DNA of 64,000 bases. Origin: Vibrio sp. JC009. Its GTDB lineage: Bacteria; Pseudomonadota; Gammaproteobacteria; Enterobacterales; Vibrionaceae. Both the position numbers and the translations under genes were made by a program. Within the stretch, counting starts at the first letter, position 1, and each line of letters opens with the position of its first letter. The notes beneath the pieces are model-generated. The model was not told the DNA's origin. It saw only the letters and a program-made list of their open reading frames with translations, and searched no databases. Shown piece by piece: positions 8,978-17,040 of the stretch. Location of the stretch: NCBI RefSeq assembly GCF_029016485.1, contig NZ_CP092107.1, positions 1,364,001-1,428,000 on the forward strand, read 5' to 3'.

Positions 8978-9211
8978 ATGAGTGTTGTTTACAAAATTGA
9001 AACTCATAGCAAAGAGTGTGCACGTCAGATATCGGATTATATATTAGAGCGTGATGGGTGTTGCCTGGTTCACGGGTGGGCGATTATTACCGATTACAGT
9101 TTTACCAGTCAGAAATCGCTTGATTTAATGCCTTTGATATCATCTATCACAGACGAAATGAGTGAATATGATATTCACCGTTTTGAGTTCGTTAAGAAAA
9201 TAGCGGCGTAA
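8978..9211 (+). CDS. Small hypothetical protein (77 aa)
   Basis: A short ORF from the ATG at 8978 (GGGG 9-12 nt upstream) encoding MSVVYKIETHSKECARQ and ending EFVKKIAA. I do not recognise the family. It is a soluble, mildly charged protein with no signal or membrane segment. The block LVHGWAII is partly repeated in a short stretch at 11153-11176, which suggests that a second copy of the gene once existed. It ends just before an inverted repeat at 9219-9243. An upstream in-frame TTG at 8933 is a less likely start. Confidence 0.5.
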   Translation: MSVVYKIETHSKECARQISDYILERDGCCLVHGWAIITDYSFTSQKSLDLMPLISSITDEMSEYDIHRFEFVKKIAA

Positions 9212-9218
9212 ACGATTT

Positions 9219-9243
9219 TCGGCACCAGGTTCAGTGGTGCCGA
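9219..9243. terminator. Hairpin between convergent genes
   Basis: Perfect 9-bp arms (TCGGCACCA and TGGTGCCGA) with a 7-nt loop lie between the stop codons of the small ORF and the NmrA-like gene. No clear T-run follows on either strand, so its role as a terminator is uncertain. Confidence 0.45.
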
Positions 9244-9260
9244 ATGTGTATGATTACGGA

Positions 9261-10118
9261 CTATTTTGCCAAAGGCGCAAACTCTTGCGCGAATGTGTCA
9301 AAGGTACGGGCTGGTCTGCCCAGTACATTTTCAACATCATTGGTTACATAGTCATAACCGCCCTGAGCGAACCAGTCCAGAATCTCTGCAAGGTGCACCG
9401 CAAGCCACTCATTCATACCGGCTGACTTCATCGCTTCTTCAGCGGCTTCTTTTGGTACCGGAATGTACTGAATCTCTTTTCCGGCTTCTTTTGACAGAAT
9501 TTCAGCCTGCTCTGCGAAAGTCAGCCCCTGTGGACCTGAAAGCAGGTAAGTCTGACCTTTATGGCCTGGTTCTGTTAGTGCCGCTACAGCTACACCGGCT
9601 ACGTCGCGAATATCGACAACGCTCTGCTTAGCATCGCGCAGTGGCAGGAAAAACTGTCCCATATTTTTGATGGTTTCCAGACTGCCAAACAGATTCTGGT
9701 AGAAAGAGTTTGGCTGGATCAGGGTGTAATTCAGACCTGATTCTTTCACCATCTCATCGGTAACAGCGTGCACGCGGATAATTTCAGAGCCTGCATCTTT
9801 TGCAGCGCCCATTCCTGATAGCTTAACCAGGTGCTTTGCGTTACTTGCTTTCATGGCTGCCAGCACATTTTCAACCCACTTCTGATTGTCCTGATGGGCA
9901 ACCATAGCAAGGTAAACCGAAGAGATGCCTTCCATAGCGTGTGTCAGAGAATTGGTGTCATCAAAGTTACCAATACGAATCTGATCGTCCGTCAGGCCAA
10001 GAGGAGCTGCACTTTGCGCGCTTCTTACCATTACGCTGAAGTCTGCGCCTTTTTCTTTTAGCTGTCTTACCACTTCAGAGCCTGTATTACCTGTTGCACC
10101 TAGAACCAGAATAGTCAT
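9261..10118 (-). CDS. NmrA-like NAD(P)-binding oxidoreductase
   Basis: A 285-residue atypical short-chain dehydrogenase. The Rossmann motif GATGNTGSEV follows the start directly. Later blocks (VKLSGMGAA, LNYTLIQPNSFYQNL, DIRDVAGVAVAAL) match NmrA/QOR2-type proteins, which bind NADP and either reduce quinones or sense redox state. The ATG at 10118 is preferred because AGGTGA lies 6-11 nt before it; an in-frame ATG at 10136 is further upstream. It is transcribed away from the LysR gene at 10230, the usual layout for a LysR-controlled reductase. Confidence 0.9.
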   Translation of the reverse strand: MTILVLGATGNTGSEVVRQLKEKGADFSVMVRSAQSAAPLGLTDDQIRIGNFDDTNSLTHAMEGISSVYLAMVAHQDNQKWVENVLAAMKASNAKHLVKLSGMGAAKDAGSEIIRVHAVTDEMVKESGLNYTLIQPNSFYQNLFGSLETIKNMGQFFLPLRDAKQSVVDIRDVAGVAVAALTEPGHKGQTYLLSGPQGLTFAEQAEILSKEAGKEIQYIPVPKEAAEEAMKSAGMNEWLAVHLAEILDWFAQGGYDYVTNDVENVLGRPARTFDTFAQEFAPLAK

Positions 10119-10229
10119 GTTTTCACCTGTCATCATTGGGTTGTTTGCGTTCTGTAGGGCTACTATAATTCATCCCATAATAAATGATTAGATAGCTGTT
10201 GTGGGTTTTACTTTCCCAAATAAGGGATA

Positions 10230-11144
10230 ATGGTGCTGAGTATGAAAGAGTTTGAAGGGTTACCAATTTTTGCCAAAGTTGTGGAGCTGGAGAGCTTTGC
10301 CGAAGCAGCAAGGCAGCTTAATCTGCCCACGACGACAGTAAGCCGTAAAATACAACAACTTGAAGCCGAGCTGGGCGGGAAGCTTTTAAACCGCACGACC
10401 CGCTCACTTTCGCTGACCGAGCTTGGCGAGAGGATACTGCCTAAGGCGATGCTGATTCAGGACACCCTTAAGGAGCTGCAGACCGAGGCTGAAGAGTTTT
10501 CATCCGAGCCGGTAGGTAAGCTCACCATTTCTGCCCCACGGGCCTTCTGTCAGGATTTGCTTGCGCCGCTACTTGCCCGTTTCAGAAAACGTTATCCTGG
10601 AATTAAAATTGAGCTGGATGCCACCAACCGCATTCAGGATCTGACTAAGAGCAGTATGGATTTTGCGTTTCGTATTGGAGAACTGTCAGACTCTTCTCTG
10701 ATAGCATTTCCGCTGACCAGAGTTGATTACGAGCTGGTGGCGAGCCGTGAGTGGGCAGAGCAGCACAACCGGATAACACACCCCAAAGCGCTTATTCACT
10801 ACTCCACAATAAGAAACCACGTAGAAGGCTATATACTTCCCTGGCATTTCAGCAAAGGTGATGAAAGCTACCTGCATCAGGCAGAAGCCGACCTGCTTTC
10901 CGACGATTTATATGTATCGCTCATGTATGCCAGAAGTGGTATAGGCCTGGGCTATCTGCCTGTCTCTCTGACAAAGGAGTACCTGCAAACCGGTGAGCTT
11001 GTCCCCCTGCTGCCGGAATGGAATAAGCAGGCCCCAACGGCATATCTTGTTTATCCCAACCGGACACACCTTCCTCAGAAGTCGAAGCTATTTATTGAAT
11101 TTATTAAGGACAACCAGGGCTATTTTTGTGAAAAGCTGACATAG
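10230..11144 (+). CDS. LysR family transcriptional regulator
   Basis: A 304-residue LysR protein with an N-terminal winged helix (SFAEAARQLNLPTTTVSRKI) and an effector domain of the CrgA/PP-type subgroup (LTISAPRAFCQDLLAPLL). The ATG at 10230 overlaps a possible Shine-Dalgarno AAGGGA, so the ATG at 10242 (beginning MKEFEGLPIF) may be the real start. It diverges from the NmrA-like gene, its most likely target, across a 111-bp spacer. The AhpD-like and ABM genes downstream on the same strand may also belong to its regulon. Confidence 0.92.
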   Translation: MVLSMKEFEGLPIFAKVVELESFAEAARQLNLPTTTVSRKIQQLEAELGGKLLNRTTRSLSLTELGERILPKAMLIQDTLKELQTEAEEFSSEPVGKLTISAPRAFCQDLLAPLLARFRKRYPGIKIELDATNRIQDLTKSSMDFAFRIGELSDSSLIAFPLTRVDYELVASREWAEQHNRITHPKALIHYSTIRNHVEGYILPWHFSKGDESYLHQAEADLLSDDLYVSLMYARSGIGLGYLPVSLTKEYLQTGELVPLLPEWNKQAPTAYLVYPNRTHLPQKSKLFIEFIKDNQGYFCEKLT

Positions 11145-11152
11145 GGGGAAGC

Positions 11153-11176
11153 TTTGTTCACGGATGGGCGATTATT
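11153..11176 (+). pseudogene. Possible fragment of a second copy of the 8978-9211 gene
   Basis: The bases from TTTGTTCACGG to GCGATTATT repeat, with one mismatch over about 21 bp, the part of the small gene at 9068-9088 that encodes VHGWAII; the frame here reads FVHGWAII. There is no start codon. It lies directly after the LysR stop, so it is best read as a decayed duplicate or chance reuse of sequence. Confidence 0.3.
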
Positions 11177-11301
11177 AAAAAATACTTAAAAGTATTTTCA
11201 TCTCAGGCTATATTATCATTTAATGCTTAATAAAATATCTTATTTCCGTTCGCTTTTCATAGAAAAGAATGTTACTTAACTTAATCGAAGGAAATAAGAA
11301 A

Positions 11302-11877
11302 ATGAGTCAATCAAAAGCAATTAGCCGTTTCCCAGTGCCAGCATTTGAAGAACTACCACAGGATTTACAAGATACATTTTTAGGTTTTAAAGAAAAACTA
11401 GGCTTTACACCAAACTTTATGAAAGCACTTGCTCACAGACCAGAAGAGCTAAGAGGTTTTCTAACCTATTATAATGCTCTTGTGGCAAAAGAGAGTGATA
11501 CGCTAACGGCTGCTGAAAAAGAGATGGCAATCGTTGCACACTCAAGCTACAACGGCTGTAGCTACTGTGTACAATCGCACGGTGCAGTATTAAGAGTTGT
11601 GACTGAAAACCCACAAATTGCTGATCAGGTTGCTGTGAACTACCACGAAGCGGACATCACTGCCAGAGAGAAAGCGATCATTGATTTTTCTATGAAACTA
11701 ACAACAGATTCTAGAAAAGTTGATGAAAATGACTATAAAGCTCTGGAAGAACACGGCCTGACCAGAGAGGACATTTGGGACCTTGCAGGTGTTGTGGGAA
11801 TCTTTAACTTCTCAAACAGAATGATGAATTTCTTAGCTGTGAGACCTGATGACGAATTTTACTCAATGGGTCGTTAA
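11302..11877 (+). CDS. Peroxidase-related (AhpD-like) protein, paralogue of the 7179 gene
   Basis: A 191-residue protein collinear with the protein at 7179-7757: shared ISRFPVPA/E start, FLTYY.AL, YNGCSYCVQSHG with the CxxC and following His, and the end RPDDEFYSMGR. The ATG at 11302 is used because AAGGAAATAAG precedes it; an in-frame ATG at 11269 lacks such a site. The codon choice is noticeably more A-rich than in the first copy. It is followed 97 bp later by an ABM-fold gene on the same strand, and a terminator follows both, so the two probably form one transcript. Confidence 0.9.
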   Translation: MSQSKAISRFPVPAFEELPQDLQDTFLGFKEKLGFTPNFMKALAHRPEELRGFLTYYNALVAKESDTLTAAEKEMAIVAHSSYNGCSYCVQSHGAVLRVVTENPQIADQVAVNYHEADITAREKAIIDFSMKLTTDSRKVDENDYKALEEHGLTREDIWDLAGVVGIFNFSNRMMNFLAVRPDDEFYSMGR

Positions 11878-11974
11878 TTAAAATCAAAAAAAAAGATTAC
11901 AAAATAAGTTGATAACAATAGCCTGCCATAACTGGTAGGCTTGATTCTTGCCCTATACAAACAAGGATATAATA

Positions 11975-12268
11975 ATGGCTAATATTACTGTCGTGGCTTC
12001 AATTACAGCAAAAACTGACAAAGTTGATTTTGTTAAAGAAGAATTGCTAAAACTGCATCAGGCAACACACGCTAACGATGAAGGCTGTATTCAGTACGAC
12101 TTGCATTTTAACAACGAAAATCCGGCTCACTTCGTTGTGTTTGAGATCTGGGAATCTGCTGAACTGCTGCAAAAACATGCTGAAGCAAAACACTTCCAGG
12201 ATTTTGTTGCTGCAACTGACGGCGCATGTGAAGCCTTAATTGTTGACCAGCTAACACGCTTCGCTTGA
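11975..12268 (+). CDS. ABM-fold (antibiotic biosynthesis monooxygenase/YgiN-like) protein
   Basis: A 97-residue dimeric alpha-beta-barrel protein. The pattern VVASITAKTDKVDFVKEELL, then DEGCIQYDLHFNNENPAHF and FEIWES is the standard ABM/YgiN layout. Members oxidise quinols or small phenolics without a metal or flavin, or remove reactive carbonyls. The ATG at 11975 has AAGGA 7-11 nt upstream. It shares about two thirds of its residues with the protein at 22505-22795. The pairing with a CxxC peroxidase-like protein suggests a small detoxification unit. Confidence 0.9.
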   Translation: MANITVVASITAKTDKVDFVKEELLKLHQATHANDEGCIQYDLHFNNENPAHFVVFEIWESAELLQKHAEAKHFQDFVAATDGACEALIVDQLTRFA

Positions 12269-12290
12269 TAGACATAGAAGTTTTCAAAAT

Positions 12291-12330
12291 AGCCCCGGCT
12301 TGCTAATTAGTGAGCCGGGGCTGTTTTTTT
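12291..12330 (+). terminator. Rho-independent terminator after ABM gene
   Basis: A 10-bp GC-rich stem (AGCCCCGGCT at 12291-12300, complement at 12313-12322) is followed by a run of seven T. It ends the AhpD-like/ABM transcript. Confidence 0.9.
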
Positions 12331-12429
12331 GTTTATTAAGAAAAAGCCAAAAGACAATTTTGATTTATATCTATAATCCTTTTGGGTTAATGAGAGTATT
12401 ATTATAGCCTGGTTTTATGGTAAGCAGTC

Positions 12430-14274
12430 ATGGCGGGGATTATGTTGGTTAAGCACGCAACACCTGAAATAGAAGAATCGTGGGAAAGATGTATTCAGCA
12501 ATATAAGCTTGATACCGGCCAGCCACTTCTTCCGCCTCGTCTGACTGATACTGAAATTCGCCAGGCCAGACAGGAGTTTGATGAAGCCTTTCATATGGCA
12601 GCTCCCATCTTTGACAGATTAGTCGGAGCGGCGGAAAAGTCCCATCAGCGAATCCATACCACCGATATCAACGGTATAGTACTGCAAGAGTTTTCTGATT
12701 CAGACCGCAGTTACCGGATCAGAAAAGAAGAGCTGGATCTTGGCAGTGTGCTGAAAGAAGAGCAGGTTGGCACCAATGGTGTCGGAACCTGCCTTGCCAC
12801 CGGTGACGGAATTACCATTTACGGAAAAGATCATTTCAATACCGCCTATCAGGGGCTTGTTTGCTCGTGCACTCCGCTTATCTCTCCTTTTGGTGAAGTT
12901 GCCGGTACGCTCAGCGTCTCTTCTCATACCGGTCTGGGTAACTCAGAACACGCAAGGATGCTGAAGCTGGCGAATGATGCTGCCACTGAGATAGAAGCGG
13001 CTATTTTCCGCAGTACCTTTAACCGCTATCATCTGCTGAATCTGGTGCACCAGAGTCACAGGCAAAGTGGGCAGTCAAATTCAATGATTGCCGTTAACGA
13101 TTCTGGCTGGATAGTCGGAGTGACTTCTCCGGCCTTACCATTGCTAGGCGTATCACAGCGAAATGAACTTATTGGTCAGAGTCTTGCGTCTGTGCTGGGC
13201 TACTCTCTGGAAGATGTTTACAGAAGCCGCAGGCTTCTTCTTCAGAGTGAGGGCTGGTTTATTTCTCTTGAGAGTAAAACCAGCTCACCTGCTGCAAACC
13301 GTCCGTCAATAAAGCCAAAGCCGCAAAACTCGCCTCTCTACCAGGCCGCAGGCAGTGATTCTCACCTGAAACGAAATGCCGATATTTGCCACAGAGTCAT
13401 CAATAAGAAGATCAATATTCTTCTGATGGGTGAAACCGGTACAGGTAAAGAGGTCTGGGCAAGAGCCATCCATGACAGCAGTGACCGAAGCCGTAATCCG
13501 TTTGTCACGCTTAACTGCGCCGCTATTCCGGAATCTCTGATTGAGAGTGAACTGTTTGGTTACAGCAGCGGCACTTTCACCGGCGGCCTGAAAAAAGGCA
13601 AAGTGGGTAAGATTGAAGCCAGTAACGGAGGCACTCTGTTTCTGGATGAAATTGGTGATATGCCACTGACGTTGCAGGCAAGACTGCTGCGTGTTCTGGC
13701 TGAAGGCGAGGTTACCCCTCTGGGCCAGCTTGAGCCGGTTAAGATTGATCTGAATGTTATCTGCGCAACTCACAGAAACCTGATGGATAAAGTTGAAGAT
13801 GGCAGCTTCCGGGAAGATCTTTACTACCGGATCAGCGGTGTAAACCTGACGCTTTCGGCATTGCGTGAGCGTTCAGACCGGATTGATGTGATTAAAAAGG
13901 TGCTGGATGTTGTCAGCAACAGCGACGATGTTTCCATTGATGAGCATGCAATGGCAATGCTCAACAAATATCACTGGCCGGGAAATATCCGCCAGTTGAA
14001 AAACGTGCTGCACTTTGCCAACAGTATGCGAAATGGCAAGAAAATCCGAATTACCGACCTGCCTGAAGAAGTGTTCCCTGTCACTTCTGAGCAGAAGATG
14101 ATCCTTCCGGTGAATCACTTTCAGCCAGAATCAGGTTCGGTTGATGATGAAAGAGAGGTGATTCTGAATGCGCTTGAAGAGCACCGCTGGGTTGTGCTCC
14201 GGGCTGCTGAGGCTCTGGGTATCAGCCGTTCCACTCTCCACCGTAAAATTAAGATGTATGATCTCAAAGCATGA
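12430..14274 (+). CDS. AcoR-like sigma-54 dependent activator
   Basis: A 614-residue enhancer-binding protein: N-terminal GAF-type sensor ([12 protein letters not shown] about 114-124, then [14 protein letters not shown]), a PAS-like region, AAA+ domain with Walker A GETGTGKE (334-341) and Walker B GGTLFLDE, and a Fis-type C-terminal helix-turn-helix ([16 protein letters not shown]). This architecture is that of AcoR/DhaR activators. The sigma-54 contact loop, normally GAFTGA, reads GTFTGG here (residues 381-386). It faces the acetoin/butanediol reductase gene, whose promoter carries a sigma-54 site and an upstream palindrome, which fixes the likely target. The ATG at 12442 is an alternative start, with GGGG just upstream. 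Confidence 0.93.
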   Translation: MAGIMLVKHATPEIEESWERCIQQYKLDTGQPLLPPRLTDTEIRQARQEFDEAFHMAAPIFDRLVGAAEKSHQRIHTTDINGIVLQEFSDSDRSYRIRKEELDLGSVLKEEQVGTNGVGTCLATGDGITIYGKDHFNTAYQGLVCSCTPLISPFGEVAGTLSVSSHTGLGNSEHARMLKLANDAATEIEAAIFRSTFNRYHLLNLVHQSHRQSGQSNSMIAVNDSGWIVGVTSPALPLLGVSQRNELIGQSLASVLGYSLEDVYRSRRLLLQSEGWFISLESKTSSPAANRPSIKPKPQNSPLYQAAGSDSHLKRNADICHRVINKKINILLMGETGTGKEVWARAIHDSSDRSRNPFVTLNCAAIPESLIESELFGYSSGTFTGGLKKGKVGKIEASNGGTLFLDEIGDMPLTLQARLLRVLAEGEVTPLGQLEPVKIDLNVICATHRNLMDKVEDGSFREDLYYRISGVNLTLSALRERSDRIDVIKKVLDVVSNSDDVSIDEHAMAMLNKYHWPGNIRQLKNVLHFANSMRNGKKIRITDLPEEVFPVTSEQKMILPVNHFQPESGSVDDEREVILNALEEHRWVVLRAAEALGISRSTLHRKIKMYDLKA

Positions 14275-14303
14275 GTTTAGAGAAGGTCAAAAATTTTTAA
14301 AAA

Positions 14304-14329
14304 AGGCGGTCGCAAATTGCAGACCGCCT
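14304..14329. terminator. Bidirectional terminator between activator and reductase genes
   Basis: Arms AGGCGGTC and GACCGCCT enclose a 10-nt loop; an A-run lies before and AATTTAT after. It lies between convergent stop codons. Confidence 0.8.
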
Positions 14330-14353
14330 CAATTTATCTAATCAGTTTACCTA

Positions 14354-15136
14354 TTAACGGAAAACCATACCACCATCCATGATAACTGACTGACCTGTCA
14401 TAAAGTCACTGTCCGGACCTGAAAGGTAAGCAACCAGAGAAGCAACATCTTCTGGAGTCTGAGGGCGGCCAAGTGCAGCACCTGCAGCGAAGTTCTTGAA
14501 GGTATCGCCTTCGCCCGCACCAGTTTCACCAGCAAAGTCCTGATCCAGTTTTTCCCAAAGCGGAGTTGCAACCACGCCTGGGCAGTATGCGTTTACTGTA
14601 ATGCCGTCAGCAGCCAGCTCTTTTGCTGAAGACTGAGTCAGTGCACGTACCGCAAATTTTGTTGCACAGTATGCACCAAGCATCGGGAAGCCGTCGTGAC
14701 CTGCGATAGAAGATGCGTTGATGATCTTGCCTTTAGTGCCGTTCTTCTTGAACATTTCAGCCGCAGCCTGAGTACCCCAAAGTACGCCGTTAATGTTAAC
14801 AGCCTGGATGAAGTTAAGCTCTTCTTCAGTGATATCCAGAATGCCGTGTGGAGCACCAGCGATACCTGCGTTGTTGATCATAATATCAAGTCCGCCCAGC
14901 TCTTTTGCTGCGTGTTCTACCGCTGCAAATACCTGATCGCGCTTACTAACGTCAGCAACAAAGCTTGTTACTTTAGCGCCTTGTTCAGCAAGAGCTGCAG
15001 CAGCTGTTGCTACACCGTCAGCATCAAAGTCAACCATAGCAACCGCAGCACCATCAGCGATAAGGCGCTTAGTTACTTCAAGGCCGATACCAGCTGCAGC
15101 ACCCGTTACCAGTGCAACTTTTCCATTTATAGACAT
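14354..15136 (-). CDS. budC: Acetoin/diacetyl reductase (meso-2,3-butanediol dehydrogenase), SDR family
   Basis: A 260-residue classical short-chain dehydrogenase: cofactor motif TGAAAGIG near residue 12, NNAG (about 88-91), catalytic Ser in INASSIAG, and YCATK holding the catalytic Tyr and Lys. The segment VNAYCPGVVATPLWE with the later GRPQTPEDVASLVAYLSGPDSDFMTGQ is characteristic of BudC-type acetoin reductases, which interconvert diacetyl, acetoin and 2,3-butanediol with NADH. The start at 15136 has GAGGAAA upstream. The sigma-54 promoter at 15195-15211 and the neighbouring AcoR-like activator support a role in acetoin metabolism. No budA/budB or acoABC genes are present in the window. 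Confidence 0.9.
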   Translation of the reverse strand: MSINGKVALVTGAAAGIGLEVTKRLIADGAAVAMVDFDADGVATAAAALAEQGAKVTSFVADVSKRDQVFAAVEHAAKELGGLDIMINNAGIAGAPHGILDITEEELNFIQAVNINGVLWGTQAAAEMFKKNGTKGKIINASSIAGHDGFPMLGAYCATKFAVRALTQSSAKELAADGITVNAYCPGVVATPLWEKLDQDFAGETGAGEGDTFKNFAAGAALGRPQTPEDVASLVAYLSGPDSDFMTGQSVIMDGGMVFR

Positions 15137-15194
15137 AGGAATTTCCTCTTTCGGATTTTAATAAAATAAATATTTAAGAAACTGGTAGCTATAG

Positions 15195-15211
15195 AGCAAG
15201 GGGTGTGCCAG
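15195..15211 (-). promoter_or_regulatory. Sigma-54 promoter of the acetoin reductase gene
   Basis: Read on the minus strand the sequence is CTGGCACACCCCTTGCT: the -24 GG and -12 GC are separated by the required 10 nt and the elements match the TGGCAC-N5-TTGC consensus fully. It lies about 60 bp upstream of the reductase start codon. Confidence 0.85.
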
Positions 15212-15350
15212 ATATCCAAAAGGAGTGGTAAATAGAGGAATATTCTTATTTTACAGGTAGTTAGTGTGATTTGTTTGTTGTGGTAATTCGGGGTGATGGT
15301 TTGGATGTGTAGCAGAGAAAATCTGCCTGATACAGAGTGTAGTGCTGGTG

Positions 15351-15367
15351 TGCGACAGTGTGTCGCA
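15351..15367. promoter_or_regulatory. Candidate upstream activating site for the AcoR-like activator
   Basis: TGCGACA-gtg-TGTCGCA is a perfect 7+3+7 palindrome about 140-150 bp upstream of the sigma-54 promoter, the usual distance for an enhancer-binding protein with a Fis-type helix-turn-helix. The assignment is by position and symmetry. Confidence 0.6.
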
Positions 15368-15404
15368 GGTGATTAATTCAAAGCTTACCGGAGCCCTAAA
15401 TGCA

Positions 15405-15523
15405 GTCATCCCGGAAATAGCGAAGCCATTATCCGGGATCTACTGTCTGCGCGCTGTAGAGTCAGCAATAAACCTTTCTTCTACAACGCGCTTTAATCAG
15501 ATTCCTGTCTTCACAGGAATGAC
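15405..15523. repeat. Intergenic repeat made of three hairpins
   Basis: A 119-bp segment begins GTCATCCC and ends GGAATGAC (terminal inverted repeat with one mismatch). Inside are three stem-loops: 15408-15439 (ATCCCGGA arms), 15449-15491 (12-bp arms with one mismatch) and 15501-15520 (ATTCCTGT-cttc-ACAGGAAT). It resembles REP/MITE-like intergenic repeats; no second full copy is in this window. Confidence 0.55.
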
Positions 15524-15553
15524 GATCTATTCAGCTTTTATAGAAAATGTCGA

Positions 15554-16210
15554 TTACAGAACTTCAATCACATCTTCAGCTGCAAGACGAGCTTTCGGCA
15601 GACCGTAGTTAAAGTCTTCGCCTTCTTTGTGGTAGCCCATTGCAAGTGCTACTTCACAAACGTGACCGTCAAGCTCTGCTTTGAATGCTTCACCGATAAG
15701 CTCAGCGTCGATACCTTCCATCGGAGTAGAAGCGATACCAAGACGAGCTAATGTGTGCAGGATGTTACCAAGCGCAAGGTAAACCTGAGCCTTAGTCCAG
15801 CCGCCGTTGTAGCCGTTTTCATCTGTGTTTGCATCAGCAAATGCATATGCACCCATAAACATGTCGTACATGTCAGCAGGAAGGTGGCCAGAGCTAACTT
15901 CTGCGTCAACACGCTTAGAGAACTTCTCTTTAGTGAAGTTAGGATCGTAGGCAAAAAGAATGGTGTGCGACGCTTCTTTTGCATGCGGCTGGTTAAACTG
16001 ATGCTTGTTTGCATAAGTGTCGTGGAAACGCTGCTTAGCTTCATCACTTTCAACGATGATAAATTTCCATGGCTGAGAGTTGATAGAAGACGCTGAAAGA
16101 CGCAGAGCTTCTTTAATTACTTCCATATCTTCTGCTGAGATACGCTTAGTTTCGTCATATTTTTTAGCAGTGTAGCGACTGTTCAGGTCTTTAATGATTT
16201 GATGAGACAC
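15554..16210 (-). CDS. NAD(P)H nitroreductase, NfsB-like
   Basis: A 218-residue FMN-dependent nitroreductase. Recognisable blocks are the N-terminal RYTAKKYD, the FMN-phosphate contact segment RLSASSINSQPWKFIIV, and the C-terminal DGHVCEVALAMGYH. Length and motifs match the oxygen-insensitive NfsB/FRase I group, which reduces nitroaromatics, quinones and flavins in the cytoplasm. The start at 16210 has CTGGAG 9-14 nt before it. It diverges from the H-NOX operon, across 281 bp. Confidence 0.92.
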   Translation of the reverse strand: MSHQIIKDLNSRYTAKKYDETKRISAEDMEVIKEALRLSASSINSQPWKFIIVESDEAKQRFHDTYANKHQFNQPHAKEASHTILFAYDPNFTKEKFSKRVDAEVSSGHLPADMYDMFMGAYAFADANTDENGYNGGWTKAQVYLALGNILHTLARLGIASTPMEGIDAELIGEAFKAELDGHVCEVALAMGYHKEGEDFNYGLPKARLAAEDVIEVL

Positions 16211-16491
16211 GGTTTTCTCCAGATCTTTACTAATTTAATAATTTGAGCGTTTATCATCCCAGCACCAGCCAGGCCTGAATAGACTAACAGCTTTAGCTGA
16301 GATGATTGATAGCCGATCAACTAAAAGAGTTTCAATAAAATATTGATAATCTTTCTGCTGCTTATTTTTGTCTGTCTGATTTACAAAAAATAAACAAAAC
16401 TTTATGAATACCCTGATTTTTCTTCTATTCTCAATCATTAGGGAAAGCTGAATTTTTAATTATTACAAGTAAAGGATTGAGGAGCCGGCTT

Positions 16492-17040
16492 ATGAAAGGA
16501 ATTGTATTTACCGAGTTTATTGAAATGGTGGAAGAGCTATTTTCTCCCGATATTGCTGATGAAATAATTATGGAGAGCGATCTTCCATCTGACGGAATTT
16601 ATACCTCGGTTGCCACTTATGATCACCACGAAATGCTCACACTGGTGACTAAGTTAAGTGAGAAGACAGGCCTTCCGGTTGCTGAACTGGTGCGCAGTTA
16701 TGGTAAGCACCTGCTTGGCCGCTTTGTTGTGCTCTATCCGGACTTTTTTGCCAAAGTTGACGGCACATTCTCCTTTCTGGATACCATTGAAAATCATGTT
16801 CACGTTGAAGTCCGCAAGCTCTATACGGATGTTGAGCTACCCACTTTTGAAACCAGTCGTGATGAAAACGGCAATATGGTGATGCATTACAGCTCCAGCC
16901 GTCCCTTTGCTGATCTTGCTGAAGGCTTGATAAAGGGTGTTATCGACCACTTCGGTGAAGAGATACAGCTGACACGGGAAGATGTTGAAGGCAGTAATGG
17001 CAGTGAAGCATTTTTCACGCTCACAATGAGGCAGGTATGA
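16492..17040 (+). CDS. H-NOX heme nitric oxide/oxygen binding sensor
   Basis: A 182-residue heme NO-binding domain protein. The proximal heme ligand is His104 in [12 protein letters not shown], and the YxSxR propionate-binding motif is present as Tyr133-Ser135-Arg137 (HYSSSR). No distal-pocket tyrosine typical of O2-binding H-NOX can be pointed to, so NO selectivity is likely but inferred. The ATG at 16492 follows a strong GAGGAG site. The stop overlaps the next start (ATGA), indicating translational coupling to the histidine kinase, whose activity H-NOX normally inhibits when NO-bound. Confidence 0.95.
   Translation: MKGIVFTEFIEMVEELFSPDIADEIIMESDLPSDGIYTSVATYDHHEMLTLVTKLSEKTGLPVAELVRSYGKHLLGRFVVLYPDFFAKVDGTFSFLDTIENHVHVEVRKLYTDVELPTFETSRDENGNMVMHYSSSRPFADLAEGLIKGVIDHFGEEIQLTREDVEGSNGSEAFFTLTMRQV

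Noticed and set aside
13306..13773. 155-codon minus-strand ORF inside the sigma-54 activator
   Set aside because: Antisense shadow of the AAA+ domain, whose motifs are intact in the other frame.
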